The translations under genes were made by a program, and so were the position numbers. Source: Alphaproteobacteria bacterium (lineage in GTDB: Bacteria > Pseudomonadota > Alphaproteobacteria > RF32 > CAG-239). From it: 44,107 bases of DNA. The notes beneath the pieces are model-generated. The model was not told where the DNA came from. It saw only the letters and a program-made list of their open reading frames with translations, and did no database searches. Positions within the stretch are counted from its first letter, which is position 1. Each line of letters begins with the position of its first letter. Positions 1-6,461 of the stretch are shown one piece after another. The DNA is taken from positions 1-44,107 of the forward strand of contig JAGBHO010000049.1 of assembly GCA_017935485.1 (NCBI GenBank). Reading direction: 5' to 3'.

Positions 1-178
1 GAGATTGTGCTTTGAAGCATTTGTCATTCTGCGGCTTTCTTCTACTGTCATTCTCGGGCTCGACCCGAGAATCCATAAAGAAACAGGCAGGGTGCTGATT
101 GTGAGATGGATTGCCGGATCGAAGTCCGGCAATGACAATAAAAAAGAGCTCGGGGATAATAAAAGCAATGGTAAAGAA
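1..178. repeat. 3' tail of composite repeat with cloverleaf-like dyad
   Basis: The first 17 bases are identical to 18842-18858, inside the composite repeat at 18276-18951, so the window opens within another copy. From 46 to 137 there is a dyad: outer arms TGTCATT and AATGACA plus ATCCAT/ATGGAT, each side carrying its own inner hairpin (CTCGGG..CCCGAG and GCCGG..CCGGC). It could fold as a cruciform. It ends in AATAAAAAAG followed by AGCTCGGG, and a near-identical junction follows the repeat at 18951. No coding signal is seen. Confidence 0.75.
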
Positions 179-205
179 GAAAAAAGCGGGATTTTTTCCC
201 GCTTT
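179..205 (-). terminator. Intrinsic terminator of the small HTH gene
   Basis: Stem AAAGCGGGA (183-191) pairs with TCCCGCTTT (197-205). On the minus strand it is followed by a run of T. It lies 4 bases past the stop of the gene at 210-551. The terminator after the second HTH gene (19088-19116) has the same GCGGGA stem. Confidence 0.8.
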
Positions 206-209
206 GTAT

Positions 210-551
210 TTAACCCTCTATCTCTTCCTCCAAAGCTTCAAAGCTGCCTTCAGGGGCTTCATTGAATTCTTCCGGTTCGGCGTTATCCGGTTCATTCGGA
301 TCCGGCGCAACTAGGCGCAGCTCTATTCTTCTGTTATAATACTTCAGCATCTTTTTAAGTACGTTTAATTTCAAAACTCCGCGCCCGAGTTCGATATCGT
401 CAAGTTCCCGTTCCGTTATTTTTAATTTTTTACACACCTGCCATACGCGAAGCTGCCGTTCATGGCGTTCAAAGAACAAAGCAAACCCTAATGTCTTGTT
501 GAAATTTCTTAAATGATCTGGCGCCGTCGTATGATAATAAAATTTTCCCAT
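210..551 (-). CDS. Small helix-turn-helix-like protein, module copy A
   Basis: A 113-residue protein of unknown function. Residues of about 15-80 are helical, with a segment (WQVCKKLKITERELDDIE) that reads like the turn of an XRE-type DNA-binding domain. The last 35 residues are very acidic, rich in Glu and Pro. The start ATG has AGGAG 10 bases upstream. The gene at 19118-19378 has the same leader, terminator and overall helix pattern, but its sequence is almost unrecognisable, so the two look like diverged members of one family. It sits directly downstream of a structured RNA with a terminator. The DNA-binding role is inferred; an RNA-linked regulator or antitoxin-like protein is also possible. 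Confidence 0.6.
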   Translation of the reverse strand: MGKFYYHTTAPDHLRNFNKTLGFALFFERHERQLRVWQVCKKLKITERELDDIELGRGVLKLNVLKKMLKYYNRRIELRLVAPDPNEPDNAEPEEFNEAPEGSFEALEEEIEG

Positions 552-568
552 TTCTTTTTAGCTCCTTA

Positions 569-586
569 GTTTTGTTAAAACAAAAC
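569..586 (-). promoter_or_regulatory. Perfect dyad between leader terminator and RBS (copy A)
   Basis: GTTTTGTT and AACAAAAC are 8-base arms around a 2-base centre. The dyad overlaps the T tract of the leader terminator and precedes AGGAG (562-566). The same dyad with 7-base arms occurs at 19394-19409, before the second HTH gene. It could be an operator for the encoded HTH protein or a second small hairpin in the transcript. Confidence 0.45.
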
Positions 587-736
587 CACCTTAAAAATTA
601 AGGTGGCGGAGCTCAAAAACTGCGATAAACCAGTCACCGTTATTCGCCCGCAAAGCGGCTTATTTCCGGCACTCCGCCCGAGCGGATATTTTATCGAGAT
701 GTTTTTGAGACACCGCAGTCCGTCTCCGGACTGCGG
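577..736 (-). ncRNA. Structured leader RNA / candidate ncRNA, copy A
   Basis: About 160 nt read on the minus strand, matching 19401-19558. The order is P1 hairpin (713-736, 10 bp with a GAGA tetraloop); long-range P2 (701-709 with 612-620, continued by 691-696 with 623-628) enclosing P3 (674-677/682-685) and P4 (648-651/655-658); then a terminator hairpin P5 (586-594/598-606) with a T-rich tail. Between copies P4, P5 and the outer part of P2 change on both sides of the stem. P1 differences become G-U pairs only in minus-strand RNA, so this is the sense strand. It ends just before the RBS of the HTH gene. It could be an attenuating leader or a separate small RNA. Confidence 0.7.
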
Positions 737-741
737 ATATT

Positions 742-769
742 ATATTAAACGAATCCACCGTCAATGCAA
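742..769 (-). promoter_or_regulatory. Sigma-70-like promoter of leader RNA, copy A
   Basis: On the minus strand TTGCAT (769-764), a 16-base spacer and TAATAT (747-742); a perfect TATAAT overlaps at 744-739. The expected start falls at the 5' side of hairpin P1. Copy B has TTGCAA, 16 bases and TATGAT at the equivalent place, which supports the call. Confidence 0.55.
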
Positions 770-796
770 GCGGATTTTTACGGTTTTAAGAAAGGG

Positions 797-1765
797 CTAA
801 AAGATCTTTTTAATTTCGGCGGCAATAATATCTGCCGGATTATAACGTTCAAAATCGCCGTCATAATCGTATTCGTCTTCCAGAGGAAAAGCGTAACCGT
901 TATTAAAAAGTGATGCAATGAAGCGTTTGTGTTTCGGGGTCAGCCAGTTTTTTCCCTGAAAGACCAAAACTTTTTTGCCGGTACCGCAAGCCTCGCAGCA
1001 CATGCTGACGGAATCGCCGGTTACGATGATATCATCGGCGCAGGCCAGATAGCCGCCGTAAGGATTATCCCCTTTGTCAACGCCCCAGAGATAAGTATAA
1101 GCCGGAAAATCTTTCAGTTCCCGCATGATTTTTTCCTGCGCGGCCAGACCGGTACGGCGCGACGTGGTAATCAGGATTGAACCGCCGTATTTTTGTTTGT
1201 AGCTTTTAATTTTTTCTGCCAGCGCTAAAGCATTTTCCATGCTGAAAGGCGAAGATTTTATAGCGCCGCCGACAATAACCGCGGTTCGGGGCTGCGGCAA
1301 AGCGGCAAAAGCCTGCTGCCATTTTTCTTTAGCATCAGCCAAAAAATCCGGTGTGATTTTATGGGCACAGCCAATGACTTTTTGCACGTTTTTGCCCATT
1401 TTTTTGCCCTGATCATGTTCCGGAATAAACACGCGGTCAAATTCCGCCAAACCGGCGTTTCCGGGGTGCATCAGCTGGACGATTTTGGTTTTGCCGGCCG
1501 ATTTTCTTTTTATCCAGCGGGCGACGGACGCCGTGCGGCGGCTGGCGGAGATGACCAAATCAGGATAAGGCTGTTGCAGGTTTTGGCGGGATTCCGCTTT
1601 GACGCCGACAAGCGTTGCCCCTTTTAAAAAGTTCGGAAGTTTGGCCCAGCCGTTATAAACAATTTGTTTTTCTTCCGCCGGCCAGCCCAGAATTTTGGCA
1701 ACCCCGCGCGCCTGACTGTTGCTGCCGGCACGGTCATCAATCAATACCCAAACTTTTTTTTCCAT
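797..1765 (-). CDS. ELM1-family (mitochondrial fission ELM1-like) protein
   Basis: A 322-residue protein beginning with VWVLIDDRAGSNSQARGVA, the typical opening of the ELM1/DUF1022 family, and keeping the family's NALALAEKI and DDIIVTGDSVSM blocks. The fold resembles a glycosyltransferase. Plant ELM1 acts in mitochondrial fission, but the bacterial role is not settled and a sugar-transfer activity is only inferred. The start at 1765 is chosen because GAGG stands 8 bases before it; an in-frame upstream Met at 1804 lacks an RBS and would add 13 residues unlike the family. The family is common in alphaproteobacteria. It ends shortly before the promoter of the leader RNA and is divergent from the exported protein at 1843. 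Confidence 0.8.
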   Translation of the reverse strand: MEKKVWVLIDDRAGSNSQARGVAKILGWPAEEKQIVYNGWAKLPNFLKGATLVGVKAESRQNLQQPYPDLVISASRRTASVARWIKRKSAGKTKIVQLMHPGNAGLAEFDRVFIPEHDQGKKMGKNVQKVIGCAHKITPDFLADAKEKWQQAFAALPQPRTAVIVGGAIKSSPFSMENALALAEKIKSYKQKYGGSILITTSRRTGLAAQEKIMRELKDFPAYTYLWGVDKGDNPYGGYLACADDIIVTGDSVSMCCEACGTGKKVLVFQGKNWLTPKHKRFIASLFNNGYAFPLEDEYDYDGDFERYNPADIIAAEIKKIF

Positions 1766-1842
1766 TATTTTATTTACCTCTGGCAAAAATGAAATTACCC
1801 GCATATTATATTATAAAATGCAACAAGACAAGGGAAAGAAAA

Positions 1843-2193
1843 ATGAAAGTGTATTTTAGCGCGGCTTTGATGTTTTTGTTGTCGGCAGTTTTTTATCCGG
1901 CGCAGGCGCAGAAAGCCAATTCCGAATTTATCCGGACTTCTTCCATGACGGCTTTCAGCTCGCAAAAAGACGCCATGTATCTGGCAACGCTCAAGGCTGT
2001 CGTCAACTATAAAATCGATGACGAAGAAACGCTGGCCGATATGCAGAGCCTGCGGCAGAACGAGCGTTTTGTACAACAATTGCAGGGAATGCTGAACAAG
2101 CTTTCCAACACGCGCAGCAAAAACAGCAAGAACAAACAAGTGCTGCGGGTTTTGGAAAGAGCCGGAAAAGACATTTATGACATTTTGAAATAA
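1843..2193 (+). CDS. Small exported protein of unknown function
   Basis: 116 residues, start ATG with AGGG about 8 bases upstream. Residues 1-22 (ending YPAQA) are a clear signal peptide. The mature part is polar and probably helical, with a basic stretch near the end (NTRSKNSKNKQ). No family is recognised. It is divergent from the ELM1-like gene with 77 bases between the starts. Confidence 0.7.
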   Translation: MKVYFSAALMFLLSAVFYPAQAQKANSEFIRTSSMTAFSSQKDAMYLATLKAVVNYKIDDEETLADMQSLRQNERFVQQLQGMLNKLSNTRSKNSKNKQVLRVLERAGKDIYDILK

Positions 2194-2302
2194 TGTCGCA
2201 AAATCAGATTCTTCGCACAAAAATTCTTGACTTTAAACTTTGTTTAAGAGAAAGTTGCTATCCTGATTGCAGTCAGTTTTATTAATTTTGCGGAGAGAAT
2301 CT

Positions 2303-2455
2303 GTGAGCAGCCTTAAGATTTTGGAAAAACAAATTGCCGCCCTGAAAAACAAGGTGATTGCCCTGAAGGGGGAATCGGTTCTGGCAGAGAACGGCAAAAA
2401 TGATTTATTGATACAGGCCGTCAGCCTGCAAAAAGGGATTAAACATGAAAATTAA
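2303..2455 (+). CDS. Small coiled-coil protein, unknown
   Basis: 50 residues, starting at GTG with GGAGAG 5 bases upstream. The first half has a heptad-like pattern of Leu/Ile (LKILEKQIAALKNKVIALK) typical of a short coiled coil; no signal peptide or membrane segment. Its last 11 bases overlap the start of the following lipoprotein gene, so translation is probably coupled. No family is recognised; a partner of the lipoprotein is only a guess from the overlap. Confidence 0.55.
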   Translation: MSSLKILEKQIAALKNKVIALKGESVLAENGKNDLLIQAVSLQKGIKHEN

Positions 2456-2759
2456 TTTTCCGAAAGCGCTGTGTTTGTTTTGCTGTCTGGGGCTGGCAGC
2501 CTGCCAGACGGGCAGCGAATCCGTTCAGCCGTTGTCCGAAGCCGAAGTTTTGAGTTTTGCCCGATTTGACGGCAAGGTCAAAATCATGGTTCGGAGCGAA
2601 AATTCCGTTACCTATGAATATTCGGACGTGCGGATTGACCAGGTTTCGGTTCTGGCTGCCCAGTATTGTCAGGAAATATCGGGGCAAAAAGCCTTTCTGG
2701 ACAAGGTTATCCTTTACAAAAACAACGCCCGCCGCGCAAAATTTAATTGCTATAAATAA
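2445..2759 (+). CDS. Putative lipoprotein
   Basis: 104 residues with a lipoprotein signal peptide: basic start, hydrophobic core and lipobox LAAC, giving a lipidated Cys at residue 20. The mature part has two more Cys (YCQE and FNCYK) that could form a disulfide. AAAGGG lies 7 bases before the ATG, inside the overlapping upstream gene. It should sit in the inner or outer membrane facing the periplasm. Function is unknown. Confidence 0.7.
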   Translation: MKINFPKALCLFCCLGLAACQTGSESVQPLSEAEVLSFARFDGKVKIMVRSENSVTYEYSDVRIDQVSVLAAQYCQEISGQKAFLDKVILYKNNARRAKFNCYK

Positions 2760-2761
2760 AC

Positions 2762-2790
2762 TTGCAATAAACCGGCCTGCTTCCTATATT
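2762..2790 (+). promoter_or_regulatory. Sigma-70-like promoter for the DnaJ-type gene
   Basis: TTGCAA (2762-2767), a 17-base spacer and TATATT (2785-2790), about 35 bases before the ATG at 2826. It begins 2 bases after the stop of the lipoprotein gene. Confidence 0.6.
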
Positions 2791-2825
2791 ATGATATAAA
2801 AGAGAAAAAAGGCAGGTTGAGATTA

Positions 2826-3755
2826 ATGAAAGACTTATATCAGGTTTTAGGCGTTACAAAAACGGCTTCGGATTCCGAAATAAAATCGGCTTTCCGGAAA
2901 CTGGCACGCAAATATCATCCCGATTTGAACAAAGACAACAAAGAAGCGGCCGAAAAGTTTAAAGAAGTCAACGCCGCCTATGAAGTGCTCGGCGATAAGG
3001 ACAAGAGAAAAAAATACGACAATAACGAGATTGACGCCGAGGGCAAGCCGACCGGTTTCGGTGCAGGCGGTTACGGGGCATATTCCGGCGCAGGCGCTTC
3101 GGGGAATCCGTTTGGCGGCGGTTTTGCCGGCGGTACCGGAAATTTTGATTTTTCCTCCATTTTCGGGGAAGATATTTTTTCCCAATTCGGCGGCAGAGGC
3201 GCCGGCGGTTTTCAGGGATTTTCCCAAGCTTCGCGCCGGCCGCGCAAAGGTGAAGACATTTCTTACACCATGCGGATTGACTTTTTGTCGGCCGCACTCG
3301 GCGCAGAAAAATCCGTTTCTCTGCAAGGCAAGAACATTAATGTCAAAATTCCGGCCGGAACAACCGACGGGCAGACTTTGCGGCTGAAAGGCCTCGGCAT
3401 GGCCAGCCCCAACGGCGGTGCAAACGGCGATGTGCTGATTACGCTGAATGTCAGCAAGCATCCTTATTTTGAAGCCGACGGGCTGAATGTGCTGATTGAA
3501 GTTCCCGTCAGCATTAAAGAGGCTGTTTTGGGCGGCAAGATTACCGTTCCGACAATTTCAGGCAAAGTTGCCGTAACCATTCCGCCCTATTCTTCCAGTG
3601 GCGAAAAGCTGCGGTTGAAGGGCAAAGGCATTAAGGGCCGTTCCGGTCAGGGCGATGAGATTGTCACACTGCGAATCGTAGCGCCCAAAACGCCGAATCC
3701 GGAGCTGGAAAAAGCTTTGGCCGACATGCCGGAAAGCATTGTCAGAAACTTTTGA
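2826..3755 (+). CDS. cbpA: J-domain protein, CbpA/DnaJ class II type
   Basis: 309 residues. J domain at 1-65 with the HPD motif at 31-33 that stimulates DnaK ATPase; then a Gly/Phe-rich linker (about 75-135) and a DnaJ C-terminal substrate-binding double domain. The CxxCxGxG zinc finger of true DnaJ is absent, so this is a class II co-chaperone like CbpA. The ATG at 2826 gives the usual [10 protein letters not shown] start; an in-frame TTG at 2817 is unlikely. It has its own promoter and a terminator right after the stop, so it is probably monocistronic. The name cbpA rests on architecture, not on orthology. Confidence 0.88.
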   Translation: MKDLYQVLGVTKTASDSEIKSAFRKLARKYHPDLNKDNKEAAEKFKEVNAAYEVLGDKDKRKKYDNNEIDAEGKPTGFGAGGYGAYSGAGASGNPFGGGFAGGTGNFDFSSIFGEDIFSQFGGRGAGGFQGFSQASRRPRKGEDISYTMRIDFLSAALGAEKSVSLQGKNINVKIPAGTTDGQTLRLKGLGMASPNGGANGDVLITLNVSKHPYFEADGLNVLIEVPVSIKEAVLGGKITVPTISGKVAVTIPPYSSSGEKLRLKGKGIKGRSGQGDEIVTLRIVAPKTPNPELEKALADMPESIVRNF

Positions 3756-3784
3756 AAAAAGGAGGCTTCAAACCTCCTTTTTTA
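3755..3784. terminator. Bidirectional intrinsic terminator
   Basis: AAAAAAGGAGG, a short loop and CCTCCTTTTTT begin at the last base of the J-protein stop. The A/T symmetry allows it to serve both that gene and the minus-strand gpt gene ending at 3804. Confidence 0.85.
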
Positions 3785-3803
3785 TTTTCAATCAAGAAAC
3801 TTA

Positions 3804-4238
3804 TTAATCCACGTCCCACGGGAAAACAATCCATTTTTCCGGCAGTTCTCTGGCAAAAAGATCAACTTCTTCCTTGCCTTTTTCTTTGGCATAAACCGTG
3901 ACATATCTGCCCTGCGGGAACTGGCGGCGCATCACTCTGAAAGTCTGGCCGCTGTCAGCCAGATCATCAATAATCAGCGTTTTTTCATCAACTTTGCCAA
4001 CGTGTTCCGGACAATCCACTTCGTCAAGTTTGAGATGGGAAGAGCCGACATAAGTGGCAATGTTAATGACGGAAGAATTGCGGATATTCAGTTCATAGGC
4101 GATAATGCCGGCCGGAATCAGACCGCCGCGGCTGATGGCGACCAGTTTGTCATATTCTCCGCTTTGTCTGATTTTGGCACACAGATCTTTTACGTCCCGA
4201 TAGAACTCTTCCCAGTTGAGATAAATTTTGTCAGTCAT
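3804..4238 (-). CDS. gpt: Xanthine(-guanine) phosphoribosyltransferase
   Basis: 144 residues matching the Gpt family over its length (E. coli Gpt has 152). The loop SRGGLIPAG and the PRPP-binding motif LIIDDLADSGQT are intact, as is the family's PWD near the C-terminus. It transfers phosphoribose from PRPP to xanthine or guanine in purine salvage, in the cytoplasm or at the inner membrane face. It starts 11 bases after the stop of the TlpA-like gene, so the two are probably co-transcribed. Base preference (xanthine versus guanine) cannot be read from the sequence. Confidence 0.88.
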   Translation of the reverse strand: MTDKIYLNWEEFYRDVKDLCAKIRQSGEYDKLVAISRGGLIPAGIIAYELNIRNSSVINIATYVGSSHLKLDEVDCPEHVGKVDEKTLIIDDLADSGQTFRVMRRQFPQGRYVTVYAKEKGKEEVDLFARELPEKWIVFPWDVD

Positions 4239-4249
4239 ATATTTTCTCT

Positions 4250-4783
4250 TTAGTTGTTTTCTGCTTTAAGTTTGTAAATATATTCAATCACGCGCGGATC
4301 ATTCCATTCGGCAGAACCGCGAATCCGGCCGATTTCCTGTCCGTTCTTATTGAACAGCACGGTATGGGGCGACGTGAAAACCCCAAACGCCGCCGCCAGT
4401 TTGCCGTCTTTATCGGTGTAAAAAGGCAGATCCGGCGCATCATATTCTTTAAGAAAGCGGCGCTGCTCGGCGGTGTTTTTCCACTCCCGAGACGGCGAAA
4501 GCATCAGCAGCGTTATGCCGTTGTCTTTGGTTTGTTTGTAAAATTCGTTCAGGCCTTCAAGCTCATTGACGCAGGGGCCGCAATCCCGCGACCAGTTCAT
4601 CAGCAGCACAAAGTTTCCTTTAAAATCATCCATAACGACAGCCCGACCGTCAGACGCGTAAAAAGGAACCTGCGGCGTCTCGCGCGGATGGTCATATATA
4701 TTTACGTTTCCGTCTTTTTTTGCAAAAGCCGAAAAAGCAAAACACAGACTGAAAATAAATGTAAGAGCCGTTCTTTTTATCAT
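4250..4783 (-). CDS. tlpA: TlpA-like periplasmic thioredoxin-fold protein
   Basis: 177 residues with a signal peptide (1-21, ending SAFA) and a thioredoxin/AhpC-TSA fold. The redox motif CGPC is at residues 68-71, preceded by W. The later SPHTVLFNKNGQ carries the cis-Pro region. It probably reduces disulfides in the periplasm, for example during cytochrome maturation; the exact partner is unknown. In many alphaproteobacteria tlpA is divergent from argH, a small lipoprotein gene and lysA. Here the divergent neighbour is the small lipoprotein itself, with argH and lysA missing. Confidence 0.85.
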   Translation of the reverse strand: MIKRTALTFIFSLCFAFSAFAKKDGNVNIYDHPRETPQVPFYASDGRAVVMDDFKGNFVLLMNWSRDCGPCVNELEGLNEFYKQTKDNGITLLMLSPSREWKNTAEQRRFLKEYDAPDLPFYTDKDGKLAAAFGVFTSPHTVLFNKNGQEIGRIRGSAEWNDPRVIEYIYKLKAENN

Positions 4784-4876
4784 CGCTTAATAACTTAATT
4801 TTTACTTTTAATCTTTACTGTGTTTGTAGTATATAATTATTCTCAATTTAAGTAAACAAGCAAAAGGTTTATAGTC

Positions 4877-5008
4877 ATGAAAAATATATGCCGGCTCACA
4901 ATTCTGGTTGCTTTGGCGGCAACATTTATGCTTAGTGCCTGTGGAAAGATGGCGTCTCCCTCTCCGATTGAGGGAAGCGGGTATCCGCACACCTATCCGA
5001 AAAGATAG
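4877..5008 (+). CDS. Small lipoprotein, LptM/YifL-like
   Basis: 43 residues: signal peptide, lipobox LSAC with Cys at residue 22, then CGKMASPSPIEGSGYPHTYP. The Cys-Gly-Lys opening, Pro-rich stretch and YPxxYP ending resemble the small lipoproteins found between argH and lysA in alphaproteobacteria, related to LptM (YifL), which helps LPS transporter assembly in E. coli. The RBS (AAAGG, 8 bases upstream) is modest. The gene lies 26 bases before the vWA gene and may share its transcript. The LptM link is from motif and position only. Confidence 0.7.
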   Translation: MKNICRLTILVALAATFMLSACGKMASPSPIEGSGYPHTYPKR

Positions 5009-5034
5009 ACAAGTTTTAATCAGGAGCTTTTAAA

Positions 5035-5721
5035 ATGATTGCCGAAGACGATTTTACCGAAGATATGATTCCGTATGTGGAATTTGCCGACAACGCCAAT
5101 GAGCGGACACCCTGCGTTCTGGTGCTGGACTGTTCCGGCTCAATGCGCGGCGAGCCGATCAAGCAGCTTAATGCCGGACTGAAAGCTCTGGAACGAGAGC
5201 TGAAAGACGACATTGACGCCAGTTCCCGCGTGCAGCTGCTGATTATCAAAGCCTTTGGCAAAGACGAAGCCGTTATTTCTTCCGACTGGACGGACGCCAT
5301 GAACTTTGAGGCTCCGACAATGGAGGCCGGAGGCCTTACGCCGCTCGGAAAAGCCATGGATCTGGCGCTGAAAAAAATTGAGGAGCAAAAATGTCTGTAT
5401 GACAGCTGCGGCATTACGTCCAAACGGCCGTGGATTTTCTTAATCAGCGACGGCGAACCGACCGATTATGACTGGGAACAGGCCGCCGAGCGCTGCCGTT
5501 ATGCCCAGCAGAACAAAAAGGTGGTGATTCACGCCGTGGGAACACAGGAAGCCAATCTTGAAAAACTGGCAAAATTTTCAATCAACTCTCCAAAGCGTCT
5601 GACCGGCTTGAAGTTTACGGAATTCTTCCTCTGGCTCAGCCGCAGTGTTTCCTGTATTTCAAAGGCGGCGCCCAATATTCCCGATCAGCTTGAAGATACC
5701 GGCGACTGGGATGAAGAATAG
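5035..5721 (+). CDS. vWA-domain protein of TerY-P triad (TerY/YegL-like)
   Basis: 228 residues, nearly all one von Willebrand factor A domain. The metal site is complete: DxSxS at 32-36 (DCSGSM), Thr102 in GGLTPLG and Asp139 in LISDGEP. No signal peptide, so cytoplasmic. GGAG is 7 bases before the ATG. It is the first gene of a vWA / PP2C / kinase set, overlapping the phosphatase by 11 bases. This order matches TerY-P triads and E. coli yegL-yegK-yegI. vWA proteins of this group are thought to be assembly or substrate partners of the kinase/phosphatase pair; the target here is unknown. Confidence 0.85.
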   Translation: MIAEDDFTEDMIPYVEFADNANERTPCVLVLDCSGSMRGEPIKQLNAGLKALERELKDDIDASSRVQLLIIKAFGKDEAVISSDWTDAMNFEAPTMEAGGLTPLGKAMDLALKKIEEQKCLYDSCGITSKRPWIFLISDGEPTDYDWEQAAERCRYAQQNKKVVIHAVGTQEANLEKLAKFSINSPKRLTGLKFTEFFLWLSRSVSCISKAAPNIPDQLEDTGDWDEE

Positions 5722-6454
5722 AAGAATCAAAGTTGTGGCCGCCAGCGTGAAAGGCCCGATGCATCATCACAAAAATCTGCCCTGTCAGGATTTTTTCAAA
5801 TTCTGCCGCAAAGGCAAAAATTTTGTGGCGGTGGTTTCTGACGGCGCAGGTTCTGCCAAATATGGCAAAATCGGCGCAAAAACCGTGTGCGAAACCCTGA
5901 TTGACCATTTGAAAAACGCACCGGCCGAAACTTTGAGAGAAACTGTTAAAAAAGCCATTGAAATTTCCCGCAGCAAAGTTTGCAGGCATCGGCTCAACCA
6001 GTCAAAAAGCCCGGAGCACATTAATGATTTTGCCGCAACGGTGGTCGGCGTGGTGCATGACGGCGAAAAGGGCAGTTTTTTTCATATCGGTGACGGAGCG
6101 GCTCTGGCCTTTAAAGACGGTATGCCGCAACAGTTTGTTGCATCTCCGCCCGAAAACGGCAGCTTTTCCTGCGAGACTTTTTTCTTTACGCAGAAAAACT
6201 GGAAAGCAAATCTGCGCTTTACCGAGTTTTCCGGCATGGATACAATCTTTTTGATGAGCGACGGCTTGACAAACTTTGCTTTTTCAAAAGATTTTGACCG
6301 GATTGAAAGCGGTTTCATTTTGCCGATACATGACTTTTTGCTGACGGAAAAACCGGAGAAAAAAGCCAGCCGCGCTTTGGCAAACACCCTGAACAACGCT
6401 CAGGCCCGCAAACTCAATCAGGACGACAAAACCCTGCTATGGGCAAAACTGTGA
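5711..6454 (+). CDS. PP2C-type Ser/Thr phosphatase of TerY-P triad (YegK-like)
   Basis: 247 residues, start ATG inside the end of the vWA gene (overlap 11 bases, coupled translation). PP2C metal-binding motifs are present: Asp27 in CQDFF, SDGAG at 43-47, GDGA at 127-130, SDG at 183-185 and DD at 238-239. It should remove phosphate from Ser/Thr with two Mn or Mg ions and oppose the kinase that starts 8 bases downstream. Cytoplasmic, no membrane segment. It belongs to the divergent PP2C_2-like group found in these triads. Confidence 0.85.
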   Translation: MKNRRIKVVAASVKGPMHHHKNLPCQDFFKFCRKGKNFVAVVSDGAGSAKYGKIGAKTVCETLIDHLKNAPAETLRETVKKAIEISRSKVCRHRLNQSKSPEHINDFAATVVGVVHDGEKGSFFHIGDGAALAFKDGMPQQFVASPPENGSFSCETFFFTQKNWKANLRFTEFSGMDTIFLMSDGLTNFAFSKDFDRIESGFILPIHDFLLTEKPEKKASRALANTLNNAQARKLNQDDKTLLWAKL

Positions 6455-6461
6455 GGCAAAA

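Noticed and set aside
577..736. Type III toxin-antitoxin locus
   Set aside because: The promoter-RNA-terminator-gene order is similar, but the RNA lacks the tandem short repeats of ToxI-like antitoxins and the proteins (86 and 113 residues, helical) do not look like ToxN-type endoribonucleases.
713..736. P1 hairpin as a plain terminator of the ELM1-like gene
   Set aside because: On the minus strand the hairpin is followed by TGTCTCAAAAAC and not by a T run, and it lies after a promoter-like sequence; it fits better as the 5' hairpin of the leader RNA.
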